Below, one piece after another: positions 13,720 through 24,721 of a stretch of DNA of 64,000 nt. The position numbers and the translations under genes were made by a program. The number at the start of each line of letters is the position of its first letter. The stretch's first letter is position 1. Below the pieces are notes generated by a model. It was not told where the DNA came from, searched no databases, and worked only from the letters and a program-made list of their open reading frames with translations. Location: assembly GCA_949130485.1 (NCBI GenBank), contig OX422186.1:9834444-9898443 (forward strand). Direction: 5' to 3'. The stretch comes from Agelas oroides. Its lineage: Eukaryota; Porifera; Demospongiae; Agelasida; Agelasidae.

Positions 13720-13866
13720 TTTGTTCACTTGACGCATGCGTACTAAACGACTCTCAAACGCAGCAGTTTGATTGGTCCATTTGAACTCCTGTCGTTCATA
13801 CTCAAGTTCGAACGTGAAAGTTTGGCAAGCCTGTTTTATTTGTTTTGTGATATTTTACTCTTAGAA
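13720..13866. promoter_or_regulatory. Bidirectional promoter between LSM12 and RACGAP1
   Basis: Only 147 bp separate the two divergent start codons (13719 on minus, 13867 on plus). The stretch includes an inverted CCAAT box (GATTGGTCC near 13770) and a TGCGTACT-containing segment near the LSM12 start. No clear TATA box is seen. A shared promoter is inferred from spacing. Confidence 0.6.
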
Positions 13867-16800
13867 ATGGCCGGAACGACGTCTCTGGTGAACCAATTTG
13901 ACGATATAGTGGCAGCAACTGGAGTGCTATGCGCTGGGACCGAGGGAGGTGAGAGAAAGTTACATGGCATAGTGTCACAAATGTCTTATATATTTATTTT
14001 ATGGACGTGCCCCTTCTCACAGCCTTTGCCGAGTTTGTGGCACAGCAGATTAGCATTCACGCGAGAGCACAAGAAATGGTGGAAGAAAATGGCAGACTAA
14101 AGGTATGTACAAGCTGTCACTGGTCTCTTGATAGATGGTCTGGCTGGTTAGTTCCAGACTATTTCAATTCTAAGTCTAGCTTTATGATGGAAACCATTTA
14201 TGTTCAAAATGTTAGAACAAAGCTGTGTTTGAAGTACATGTATTGTACCTGACAGACCAAGCATGCTATGAAGTCTAGAAGTTGTACACTAACACAGCAA
14301 ACCTGGGTGTTGCAATTTAAGACGCACAGCTCACATAGCTAGTTATTTTATATGGTTTAAGGAAGCAGGACAGGTACTAACTCTATCTTTGTTTCTGCAG
14401 GCAGAAAACGAAGCTAATGGGATCAAACTGAAACATGCAAGGTAAGAATTTGTTGCATCATATTTTATAACCTTTTACTTCTAAGTTTTTACAATATCAC
14501 CTGCAAGAATGCAGCCAGCCCCTGAGGGCTTCTGAGACAAAATATAAAGCAAATAAAGAATGCAAGAATATAATTGAGCTTGAGTCAACTGTTCAACCAA
14601 GAGAAGCAAAAAATGAGAGGGAAGAAGAAAAGAGAGTTTGTTGCTGTCGCTTATATATATATATATGTATATACTTTGTAGGAGCTCTTTTGACTACCAA
14701 ATGCAGAAGCGAGCTGAAGCTGAGGAAGCTCTGAAGCAATACGTACGTTTATGTAACATAAATGCTTGTAGAGACCATAAGCTTTTGGGATTCTGTGGTG
14801 TAACATAAGTGGTAATAGTTACTGACTGCCTGTTTCAAATAATATGGGAGGAGAGGGCAAAGTTGGTGTAGGGAGTTGGGGGCATGCCACCCATTATTTT
14901 TGGAACTTCCAGGTTCAATTTTTCAAGCACAAGTTCTCTTAAGGAGGCACTTTTCCCACACAAGTACATTGTTGATGCAGCGGGATGTCCCCCCAGACAT
15001 GTAGTCCTAGGATCACGCGTTTCCCCCCAGGACAGCTGGTCCTAGGCCCATGTGTCCCCCTTTAAATAGAGCGAGTTGTTCCCCCGTGAGTCAAAGATTA
15101 CAGAGTAGGAATACTATCTAGCCTCTTCCCCGGCTCCAGTTTTTGATTGCTTGCATACTGCAAGCGATCAAAAACTGGAGCCGGGGAAGGCCTGGTAACA
15201 AGGCTAATATTATCCTCTGTGGCCATTCTGTCCACCAAAACTATTGCAAGCTTTTATATACAAGCCCCCCATACTTAGACATTTGTCACAAATTGTCAGT
15301 TGTGAGAGCTTGATCAACGTCAAGGAGGAAAGGGACGCCGTGATCTTTAACAACAAAGAACTCAACTAATAGCTGTGTGATTTCAGTGAACTGTACCCAG
15401 GTAAGCAAGCATTTGCCACAGTTCTGTGGTCTCCACTACACGATCTGCCAGGGACGATGATGCAAATATAGACTTTTCTAGCCAGCATGACGTTTCAGCA
15501 AGCTAGAAACTCTCAGAGAAAATGGACTCAGCAGGAGTGAACTCAACCTACAAACTACCAATACAGTACAGTTGAGACCTGAGAGCTGTTTTTGGTAGCA
15601 GAAAAGATCCAGATTTCGTAATGAAATGTCTTTTGTTTTTTTGGTGGGGGGTTGAGACAAGACATTAAGTCATATGTGTAGTGGATGAGGGCACAAAGTT
15701 CTGGGCATTGGCTGTAATTTGAAGGAACAACAGAGATATAATGATTCATGTGATCTTTAATATGCCTTGCAACTTCGACCCATGATGTCATAGAAAAAGA
15801 AAAACTTTTGTGGCTACCAATTGCTGTTTACACGGGAGTTTAATTTCCATGATCCTACCAAATGAGCTTCAAATGGAGTATGGTGGTAGTTTTTTACACA
15901 TTGCCAGTGAGTTAGAGGATGTTGGTTGGTTCAGTTTTTCCATTAGGGCTGTGTCAGTGCTATCTCAACACCATTGTAATGTATGTCATCACTTTTATAT
16001 TCCTCCTTGACGTTGATCAAGCCCTCACAACTGACAAATGTCTACAGAGGGCGTGGCACGGTGCATGCACGTTGCACGTTGACAGAGGATGTATTTAGTA
16101 CAAAATTAATGACGATGTATGCGGCTTTCACCCAGCACCTTACGCGACCCAGTTCCGTAGAGACACGTGGTCCTCCCGTATGGCCAATGGCACGCCACAT
16201 ATAACAAGTCGACTTCAACTTTCCAAGTGCTAGTGCGACCTGCCAAGTACGTCATCTTTACGTCATGGTATAAACAAAAGAAGGGAACAACCCCATTCCC
16301 AGGTAGTCTTGCGTAGCCAGACTCTCGCGAGAGTCTGGCTACGCGAGACTAATTCCCAGGCCCTAACCCTAACTGTAACACTAGGCCCTAACCATTCAGC
16401 TACAAGCCACTGCTGATGACTGCGGTGCACTGAACTGTCTTTAACGCACCAACATGACTACATGATATCCCATATCATATCCCACAACGATGATGACGTA
16501 ATTGCTTTGCAAGGGAAATACCCATATCGTAGCTAATGGCGGAGGCTGAGTACGAGTCTGTCTACTATGTCGTTATTCAACGACTAGCCACTGACTTAGC
16601 AAGCGCTCTAATGCCCGAAATTGATGTGGTAATCAATAAAGCGTGGTCTAAAGATTTGATAGGCCAGCAGCAGCTTAGCGTTTCAATGAGTTCTGGCTAC
16701 CCCGCCATCCAAAAGGCTAGAGACTTCGTGTCTGCTATCGCTAACAGAGTGAAGCTGCAGTCCAATGCGTTTACTGACTTCCAGAAGCTCCTGCGTTCAG

Positions 16801-19800
16801 TTTCATCATTGTCGTACTTGGCCGACAAACTCGATAGAGAACTGTCTGCCACCACCCGCTGTCAGAATGTGACCGCCCCCGATCCCCCTAAGACCCACCC
16901 ACTAGCGTCTCCTCAAATGGCGAAACTCACAACAAGGGAGGAAATTGATTCTGGGATTTCTCCGGACGAAAAGGACAGTACGAGTGAACTAGAGGGGGAC
17001 TGCTGCAATGGCCAACCCGTCTCTGATGATCTCGTTTTGTCTACGAGTGGCGGAGCAACAGAGTATGTCAAAGTATTTCAGCAACTTCATGGAGATGTGG
17101 TTGCCCTGAAGCACGAAGAAGATGAGAATAGGGCAATCACTCAGTCTGAACGTGATAAAATGCTCCCTGCGTCTCTTCAAGAAACTTACTTATCTCGAGG
17201 AGAGTTACTAGTGATTGGTCCACATTCATCATTGCCAGATCACCCAAGGGGTAAGAATGGATCACTTGCTAAACTTGAAGAAAGTCTGAGTAATGTATGT
17301 GATGAAATGAGACAGAAGGATGCTATAATTGAAGCAAAGAAACGCAGTGAGGATGAGCTGAAGGCACAGTTGGCAAACGTTAAATGGGAAAAGGAGAGGA
17401 CAGAGGGTCAGCTAAAAGAAAAAGATCAGGAAATTCAGAGGATAGAGCTTCAAAAAAAGGAAGAAATTGAAGAGCTGAAGAACCAGCTCAAGAAGAAAGA
17501 CGAAGAAGTTGAGAGATACAAGAGCCAAGTTCATCAAAAAGAAAAGGAAACCCAGGAAATGAAAGAACAGTATGAAAGCAAAATGAAGCAGCTTAAAACA
17601 CAGAATGAACAAAGTAAGCAAGACTATCAAGCAAAGATCCAAGAACTAGTAGCTAGCCTAAAGATTGCAAAGAAGGAGCAGAAAGAAAAAGAGATTGAAC
17701 TGGCCAAAATGAAAACAAAACTTGCTGAAAAGGAAGCAGAATACAGCCGTGAAATGTGGAGACATGAGAAAGAAGCTGGGGAACTTAGACAGCAACTTCT
17801 GGCAATAAAAATTTCAAAAGCAGTGGTTGAAGTGGAACTGGAAAAAGCAAAGAGGCAGAATGCTGAAATGAGAGCCACAGCAGCAGAACAAGAGTGTGAA
17901 CGAAAGGATGCTAGAATACAAGCAGCAGAAGCAAAAGTACGTAAATATGATGAAGCTCGTAGACAGAGTGATGCTAAAGTCCATGAACTGAGTGCAGAGC
18001 TATCGTTGCTAAAGACTCAAAACTCCCAGGACTCAACCACAGGCTAGTAAATTTGTTTGTGCAATGAATACTCTTTTCTTCGGTTGTACCTTTACCATAA
18101 TATTATACTTCTACGATAATATTTTGCTCTCGGAATACTCTTTTCTATCTTTTTCTTCAATCACTTGATTGTACTTTACCTCAACCATAATACTTTGTTC
18201 TAACCTGCTGGTGTGTAGCTGCTGAACATGAGTGTGTTTGCCAGCAACTCACTGTGATCTGCTAACCGTACTAATTATGACTGTTATCCTCTCCAGGAGA
18301 AGCAGTTCACAATCATCCTAGAGTTGCTAGGAGACAATCGTTTGAACACACTGACAGCAGAGGAGCGGAGGAGCCTGGCCTTCCTCAAAAACAAGAGAAG
18401 ATCCTCTTTTAGCCCTGGGTGTGTGGATAAGCATTGGAGAAAATAGCAGACCAGGAACAACTACATTGAAACCTCCTTTCAAAACACCTTTTGAATGAGA
18501 ATTTATATACTATTCCCCGTAATTAAGAACACTTATGTGTCAAAAGTGTCCATATTAGGGAGGTTCCACGGTATGCCAGGCCCATAGCTATTACCAAATC
18601 AGGACTTGACATAAGGACATTGTGATTTAACTCAGCCATGTCTACTCTGCTATAGGAGGAGCATTCTGGATGAGCCCAGTGTAGCTCTGTCCCCATCTGA
18701 TGTTAGTGTGGACCCTATTGACGTGGATGAGGTGAGAGGATTGGAGGGAGGGGCTTCAGTGCATCGCTTATCATTATTGGTATGTACACTTATGGTTAAT
18801 CCCTTCAGGATGTCTCTTTCTTGAGAAATGGAGCAAAATGGAAGAGAGTGAGTCATTTTCATATGCATCTAATTCTTGTGTAGCTACCAAGTTAGCACTA
18901 CCTTGCGTGCATATAACTATAATGTAATTCCTATTCCAGTTGTCTCTCTGTCTGAGACGAAAGCTGGGAGGTGCCTGGGAATAAGCATATATACTTCTCA
19001 TCATAATTGTGTACTCTTCACAGCGTCGTACAGCCAGTATTGACAAGATCTCCCGGAAGGCTTCCCCACCCAAGAGAAGAAAGATATCCATTGTGAGTTG
19101 CTAGTAGAGTTTCCCTTCTGTCTCCTCCCTCCCCCTTTACAACTTCAACTTTGTGATCTCTCACGATAACTGTTACTTTGACTCCCACCATAACACACAC
19201 ACACACACACAAAAGGAGGCAGCTGAAGACCTTCTCTCTGACCCCAAGTGTGGCAAGTCCTCCTTGAGCTCGGAGGGGGAGCTGCACAAAGTTCCTCGTC
19301 TGGAGAAACAGTTCAAGAGACCCCCTCCACACAAGAACAGGAGACGTCCCACCAAGGCTCACCTCAAGCAGATGGCCAGCCCTGGATCCATAGAAGGTGA
19401 GTGTGCAGTGAGAACAGCGAGTAGTGAATCAAAAGGGAACTGTAAAGTATACCATGTTTCCTTTCCTAGTCACTGTTCTAAAACATTGACTGCACAGTGA
19501 AACAAACGATAGTGGTGACCATTGAGGAAGTATGGTGTAGGCATTATAAAATTTAGTAGTGTGGAGGTAATGATCATTGAAATGCTGCGATTGACTTACA
19601 ATTAGCCACCCAGTGAAGTGTGGAGATTTCAAGTTCGTTGTCACACAAAAGTGGTGCATGCATACTACCAAGAGTTCATAACTGTTATAAACTCTTGGTA
19701 CTACGTATGGTTCTGATTGCTCTTGCAGTTCGCTCAACTGATGAGACAGGAGAAAATGAACTGCTCTAGTGCGTATGCACCATTTTTGAGTACAACATTG

Positions 19801-22384
19801 AACTGGAATCTCCAGTATGACAATAAACTGTTCTGTTCCACACACACACACAGATGAAGTGGAGGATGCCTTTATGAGTCCTCCTCCACGAGAGGACGAG
19901 ATGTCACAGGTGTCTGAGTTTGAGTCTGACAATGTCCCCAGTGCTCCACCCCTCTCTCCCCGGATGTACCCCGATCTTCCCACCTCTGACACTGACAAAG
20001 AGAATGGTGGTGACTTTCTGGTGCCTGCCACGCCCCCCACTGTGAAACGGAGTCAATCCAACATCAACATGCATAGGGTAGGTCGCCAGTGTCCACCATG
20101 AATTGCTTCACTTGTCAGTAAAAAAACATTGTGGATCACCTAAGCCACATCTTACTTGATTGGTCAAATTTAAAAAAGGCAACCTGTGTGCAATCCTCAG
20201 TATGTTATGGCAAAACAGACACTGGCAGTGAACGTGTGTCCTCTCCTCTTCCCTCCTCAGCCCCACACATTTTTCACGAAGACACTGATCAAGATTGAAA
20301 CCTGTCAAGTGGTGAGTTTAGTAGTACGACTATTCACAAATCTGGAGGCCTGCAGCTAGTGTTGTGTGTTTTGATATCGGGTGGAGTATTGACAGTGTTG
20401 TCTGGCTGATCTGCAGTGTAACAAGAAGATCAAGTTTGGAAAAAACTGCCTCAAGTGCAGAGGTATGTTCTAGACTGTTCATAGCAGACATTAGTTTTAC
20501 CATATACCTTGTGTGAAACCCTCCCCTGCAATGCTCCTTCCCACATAGACTGCCGTTCAGTATGTCACCCAGACTGCAAGGCCAATGTGCCCCTCCCCTG
20601 TGTGCCCTCTGTCCCTACACCCAAGCGGAAGCTGCATGTAAGAACATTAATACACATCAGTGCTGATGAATGTTTTGGTATTGCAACATAGTATACCAAT
20701 GTGTTGGGAACTGTGCTTTGACATCCAACTACTACTACAAGCCTAGGTCCAAGTCTTTCACCTCTCCTCTAACAGGATGCTGACCTGGCTGCCTTCTGTC
20801 CCACCATTGTCCCCCGTGTGCCTGCCCTCATTGTTCACTGTGTAACTGAGGTTGAGAGGAGAGGACTCACACAAGTTGGCATCTACCGAGTGCCAGGGTA
20901 GGTAGACACAGATTGCTATAAATATCTGTTAATTCCATTTACCACGTCCAAGAGAATCTGCTGCTGGTAGAGCGCTACTGCTCTGCATGATATGTTGTGT
21001 ACCCTCCTATCCTGTCTTCTGTGCGCATGTTGTGCACTAATCTCTACCCTCAGCTCTGACAAGCTGATCAAGGAGGCGAAGGAGCGTCTCCTTCGTGTGA
21101 AGGGTAACCCTGGCCTTGAGAAGGTGGCAGACATCAATGTGCTGTGCGGTGTCATCAAGGACTTTCTCCGCAATCTCCGAGAGCCTCTGCTCACATTCCG
21201 CATGCACAATACCTTCATGCAGGCCACTGGTCAGTACTTGAATCATTTATTAGGCCTCACCCAGCATGCAGTACAGGAATGGCTGTGTGAGGCCTGCACA
21301 TCTACTTTCAGTTTGTGTTACTGGTAGCATGACAAGAAGGTGTCATATACCTTATAGATATGTTGTGACCTTTGTCCCTGCAGAGGCTGAGAGTGAGGAA
21401 GAAGGTCTGGCCTCTACACTAGAGTCTATAGCTGAGCTGCCCCCCTGCAACAAGGACACTCTTGCTTTTGTGATACTCCACCTGCAGAAGTAAGTGAACA
21501 CACACCACCGTAACAAGAGACCTGTGGAGCATGAATACACGACTGTTGAAGCACTTCCCTTCTTCTCTCCTTCCACACAGGGTTGCCTCCTACAGTGACG
21601 CCAACAAGATGCCAGCTGCTAGTCTGGCCAAGGTGTTTGGTCCAACCATTGTAGGCCATGGCTGTGCCAACCCTGAACCATCTGTCATGTGGCAGGACAC
21701 GCAGAAACAACCCAAGGTGGGAGAGCATCAATTGCAGCATGTATGGTACTGTGTAGATACACAGCAATGAGAGATTGGGTGATTTCTTCACTCCTTATTG
21801 CTGATCCCTACTCATTCTTTGTTTTCTCCTCCTACCCCAGGTGATGCAGCGCCTACTTGGCATTTCAGGCGACTATTGGCGCCAGTACCTCTCTGCTGTG
21901 GACAACCCTGAACCCCAATCTCCTACGCCCTCCTGCCCGTCTAGCCCAGGGGGCCACTCCCCTGCCACTCCTGAACTGAGACCAGTGCCAGAGAGCCCCT
22001 TCCTTGGCTCCTGTCAGTCCCCCAAGTCTAAAGTCTTTGCAGGAAGAACTCCACTCATGACCAGGTGGGCATTGGTGTTCACTGTGTGTGCAGAGAGAGA
22101 GTGTGTATTGTCTTTGTCATCATTCCAAGGTCAAAATTGTTCAAGTTGACAGTGTAGTTCAAGTAACAAACGCTGGGCATATTCTTCCAATGTACCTGGT
22201 TTTGAGGCTAGTATAGACTCGTACCCAGCCCATGTGGCTTGGGTATGAGGCTAAGGCTAATGACTGTGGTGTAGTAGAGTCTCTGTGGTTAGGATCTTTT
22301 GTTTTTTCCTACAGGTCTGGGCTCAATGCATCTTCTGTACCCAGGCCAAAGAGGAATGGCACTTTCTTTGCAGCTCTGCACTAG
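13867..22384 (+). CDS. RACGAP1: RACGAP1 (MgcRacGAP/CYK-4), centralspindlin Rho GTPase-activating protein
   Basis: Nineteen exons join in phase to 664 residues (human about 632): 13867-13948, 14023-14102, 14401-14441, 14682-14742, 18297-18418, 18656-18731, 18809-18847, 19024-19092, 19216-19396, 19854-20077, 20261-20311, 20417-20462, 20549-20637, 20776-20897, 21054-21229, 21384-21489, 21581-21716, 21841-22064, 22315-22384. Residues 1-125 are a coiled coil, the part that binds the kinesin MKLP1 in known homologues. A basic Ser/Pro-rich linker runs to about 325. A C1 domain follows (residues 326-375, HTFF...CQVCNKKI...CRDC...CHPDC), then a RhoGAP domain (about 388-580) with the arginine finger in GIYRVPG and the core [10 protein letters not shown]. 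The C-terminus [13 protein letters not shown] matches the conserved NFFASP-type end. Role: spindle midzone assembly and control of RhoA/Rac in cytokinesis. Intron 4 (3.5 kb) hosts a nested gene. Confidence 0.95.
15119..15206. mobile_element. Hairpin element with TAGCCTC ends in RACGAP1 intron 4
   Basis: The arms CCCCGGCTCCAGTTTTTGAT and its reverse complement pair around a short loop, with TAGCC/GGCTA ends. Flanks AATACTATC and AATATTATC look like a 9-bp target duplication with one mismatch, if the right end is placed at GGCT. Same family as the copy in LSM12. Confidence 0.7.
15280..16044. mobile_element. Inverted-repeat element of about 765 bp in RACGAP1 intron 4
   Basis: TAGACATTTGTC at the left end and GACAAATGTCTA at the right end open longer inverted arms. 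Both arms include AGTTGTGAG, GCTTGATCAACGTCAAGGAG and flanking bases; the left arm carries a 10-bp insertion. No convincing target duplication is seen. A short frame in the left arm ([12 protein letters not shown]) does not extend. The class is unknown; a non-autonomous DNA transposon is likely. Confidence 0.6.
16305..16350. repeat. 46-bp near-perfect palindrome upstream of the nested gene
   Basis: The arms AGTCTTGCGTAGCCAGACTC and GAGTCTGGCTACGCGAGACT meet at CTCGCGAG with a single mismatch. ATTCCCAGG occurs on both sides. It lies about 190 bp upstream of the nested start codon. Confidence 0.75.
16536..18047 (+). CDS. CARD-like domain plus long coiled coil, single-exon gene nested in RACGAP1 intron 4
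   Basis: The 503-residue frame is uninterrupted and has no introns. Residues 1-105 form a compact, probably all-helical domain ending [16 protein letters not shown]...[22 protein letters not shown], a pattern typical of CARD/death-fold C-terminal helices. This is a resemblance, not a proven hit. Residues 110-235 are polar and of low conservation type. Residues about 240-495 are a Lys/Glu-rich coiled coil. It lies on the same strand as its host. No poly-A tract follows the stop, so a recent retrocopy is not evident. A related, truncated and broken copy lies at 23.5-24.5 kb on the other strand. Inference: scaffold or adaptor protein, possibly in death-fold signalling. It could also be an unrelated helical domain. 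Confidence 0.72.
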   Translation: MAEAEYESVYYVVIQRLATDLASALMPEIDVVINKAWSKDLIGQQQLSVSMSSGYPAIQKARDFVSAIANRVKLQSNAFTDFQKLLRSVSSLSYLADKLDRELSATTRCQNVTAPDPPKTHPLASPQMAKLTTREEIDSGISPDEKDSTSELEGDCCNGQPVSDDLVLSTSGGATEYVKVFQQLHGDVVALKHEEDENRAITQSERDKMLPASLQETYLSRGELLVIGPHSSLPDHPRGKNGSLAKLEESLSNVCDEMRQKDAIIEAKKRSEDELKAQLANVKWEKERTEGQLKEKDQEIQRIELQKKEEIEELKNQLKKKDEEVERYKSQVHQKEKETQEMKEQYESKMKQLKTQNEQSKQDYQAKIQELVASLKIAKKEQKEKEIELAKMKTKLAEKEAEYSREMWRHEKEAGELRQQLLAIKISKAVVEVELEKAKRQNAEMRATAAEQECERKDARIQAAEAKVRKYDEARRQSDAKVHELSAELSLLKTQNSQDSTTG

Positions 22385-23549
22385 GGATAGAAATACTTTT
22401 TGAGCAGATATATCAACAGTGTTTCATTTTTGGAAAGTACATCTGTATATTGTTGCTGATATGTATGACCCATTGTGTATTAGAGCATAACTACTTCTGT
22501 TTTACATTCCTCTAGCATAATTATATTCCCTTTGTATTGTATTGCATGGGTGGGGTAGATTGATTATGAAGTTCAGTTACATATACATCAGTCTATAATA
22601 CATATTTGTTGGATGTTGCTTAGCAACCAAATCTTTGAACTTGAATAACACGAAGTGGAAGGGGTGGAGGTGTACTGGGTGTGGCAGTGAGTTGCTAGGG
22701 GTAACAGCCAACAAATGAGTTACATTCCCCAGGCAGAACAGCTCTGGTTTATCTGTTTAACCCATGTCTGCATGACTCCTCCCTTCACTGAGGGCAAAAC
22801 AGGAGCCACAAGGACACTGAACTCAGGTCATCTTGGAGAGTTGTCTATGACTCAATTAATTCCCTCTGTGTATTGTCCTGAGTGGGGTAGGTGGTTGAAA
22901 TTCAATACTACATCCATGCAATCAGACAACTGTCTGGTCAGGCTTAACATCTTGCAAAACCCTTATTAACCCTCCTTTCCAATCTTTCAAGGGTTTGGTT
23001 TCAAGACTACTTCAGTACTGTCTTAAGGTGGCGGGGTACCGTTCTGTGCGTGCGGCGCGCGCGTAGCAATAAATTAAGATACCGTAATTCCTAATTGAAC
23101 GTATATATGCGCATGTGCTATTCACTTTGAACTTTGAACTCAGCCGTTACAGTGCTAGTTATCGAACTTTTTTGTAACCAAAAATAAAGTCGTGGAGACT
23201 GATTTACAACTAGTGAAGACAATAATGCACAGAAAGTGTGGACACTTGAAGACACTAGAACATAACTGAAACCAATTACTTGCCATAGGAATGAGTGCGT
23301 TGAGGAGAAATATTTATTGCCTTGGAATTCATTTATAGAACTATTACTTATAGAATATAACCCAAATCAGTCCAGCAGGTGTAGATGAAGAAATGTGATG
23401 GACGACAACAGTGTAGTTGGATTGTGAGCTAGAAAGTACAGGGACAGTGGTATACAAAACTAATCACAGAAATAGAATCAAATGCGAATGGTCGAGTCCT
23501 GGGTTTTCTGTGTCATTATTGACTCAGCTCTTGGATTATAACATCATTT
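22385..23549. other. RACGAP1 3' flank, no gene seen
   Basis: It begins with AT-rich 3' UTR-like sequence (22400-22560). A CpG-rich stretch, GCGTGCGGCGCGCGCGTAG, occurs near 23047-23065. No open frame of a recognisable family is present. Confidence 0.5.
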
Positions 23550-24527
23550 TCTTTGCATAGTTTGTTTGCGAACTGCTTGCTCTCTCTCTTCTGCAACAGT
23601 AGCTCTCATCTCAGCATTCTCTCTCCTTGATTTTGCCACTTGTACTTTGGCTTTTCCCAGTTCTAATACGAGTTCTTGTTCAACTTTTCCATGTCTGCAA
23701 GTTTATGTTTACATTTTCTGGCCTTCTTCTCCTGTTTGAACATTTCATAATCATATTCAAACCTTTTTTCAGCTTTGTTTTCAGATTAGCCAGTTCAATT
23801 TCTTTCTCTGCCTGCTCCAACGCACATGCATTAATTAGGCTTGCTCCCAGCTTGCTCCCAGCTTGCTTCATAGACTTGCTTCGATTGTTCACTTTCAATC
23901 TTTACTTCTGCTTGTTGTATTTCGAGCTCCTTTATGTTACTTTCAAATCTTTCTGTCATTTCCTGAGTTTCCTTTTCCATCTGATAAACTTTATTCTTGT
24001 ATTTGTCAACCTCCCCTTGACTTGGTTCTTCAGGTCTTCAATCTTTTCTTTCTTTTCACACTTTATCCTCTCTTTTACATGTTTCACATCTTTGTACCCT
24101 TAGCGCATTCTCAGTGTAGATCTTAGCTACAATTTGAACATTCAATTTTGTTCCCCCGTGTGCTCCATTAACCATGACAATACTGTGTACATGCATCAAC
24201 TAACTCTCCACTAGATAAGACTAGTTTCTTGGAGAATCTCAGAAAGCAGCTTATTACGTTCAGACCAACTAACTGGCCTGTTCTCATTTTCTTCATGTTT
24301 CAGGACAGCCATGTCTGCATTAATGGGTTGATCCTTGCAGCAGTCCTCCTCTTGCACTATCTCTCTCATCTGGAGAAAAGCTAGAATCTACCTCCTCATG
24401 TACTTTGAGTTTCAGCATCCTAGGGGACTCCCATGCACCAAAACATTATCAGTGAAAGGTTGATTTGTACTGTGCAACACCTTTCCTCTCCTTTACTGGT
24501 ACTGTTCTCTCCATAATCCTCCTCCAT
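23550..24527 (-). pseudogene. Degenerate, truncated copy of the nested CARD-like/coiled-coil gene
   Basis: Read on the minus strand, this region follows the gene at 16.5-18.0 kb. A start-like ATG at 24525-24527 has the same context (TAGCT-ATGG). Next come segments matching SPDEKDS, the GGGGGACTGCTGCAA-type stretch, [16 protein letters not shown] and LQETYLS, then the coiled coil with EIELANLKTKL against [11 protein letters not shown] and RRENAEMRAT. The frame is broken several times by stops and indels. The CARD-like N-terminal domain is deleted. It was probably duplicated in inverted orientation and then decayed; a read-through fragment is not excluded. Confidence 0.75.
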
Positions 24528-24721
24528 AGCTAGTTTCAGCATTCGAGAATATGCTGGTGCGAGTACTATCTGCGTGCTGCGTGGCCAGACCTAATATATG
24601 GTGCGCATTGTTTAGGAAATGACACTGACAAACTGACTGAGAAAGGACTGAGAAACGATCGAGGCGAAGATACTAGTTCGCTGCTTTGACAGTTCACTCC
24701 AGTTGAACTACAGAAGTCATC

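Noticed and set aside
19429..20040. 203-residue minus-strand frame
   Set aside because: Lies antisense to RACGAP1 exon 10 and its intron. No signature.
23627..24103. 158-residue plus-strand frame rich in Phe and Leu
   Set aside because: It is the antisense of the coiled-coil pseudogene on the minus strand.
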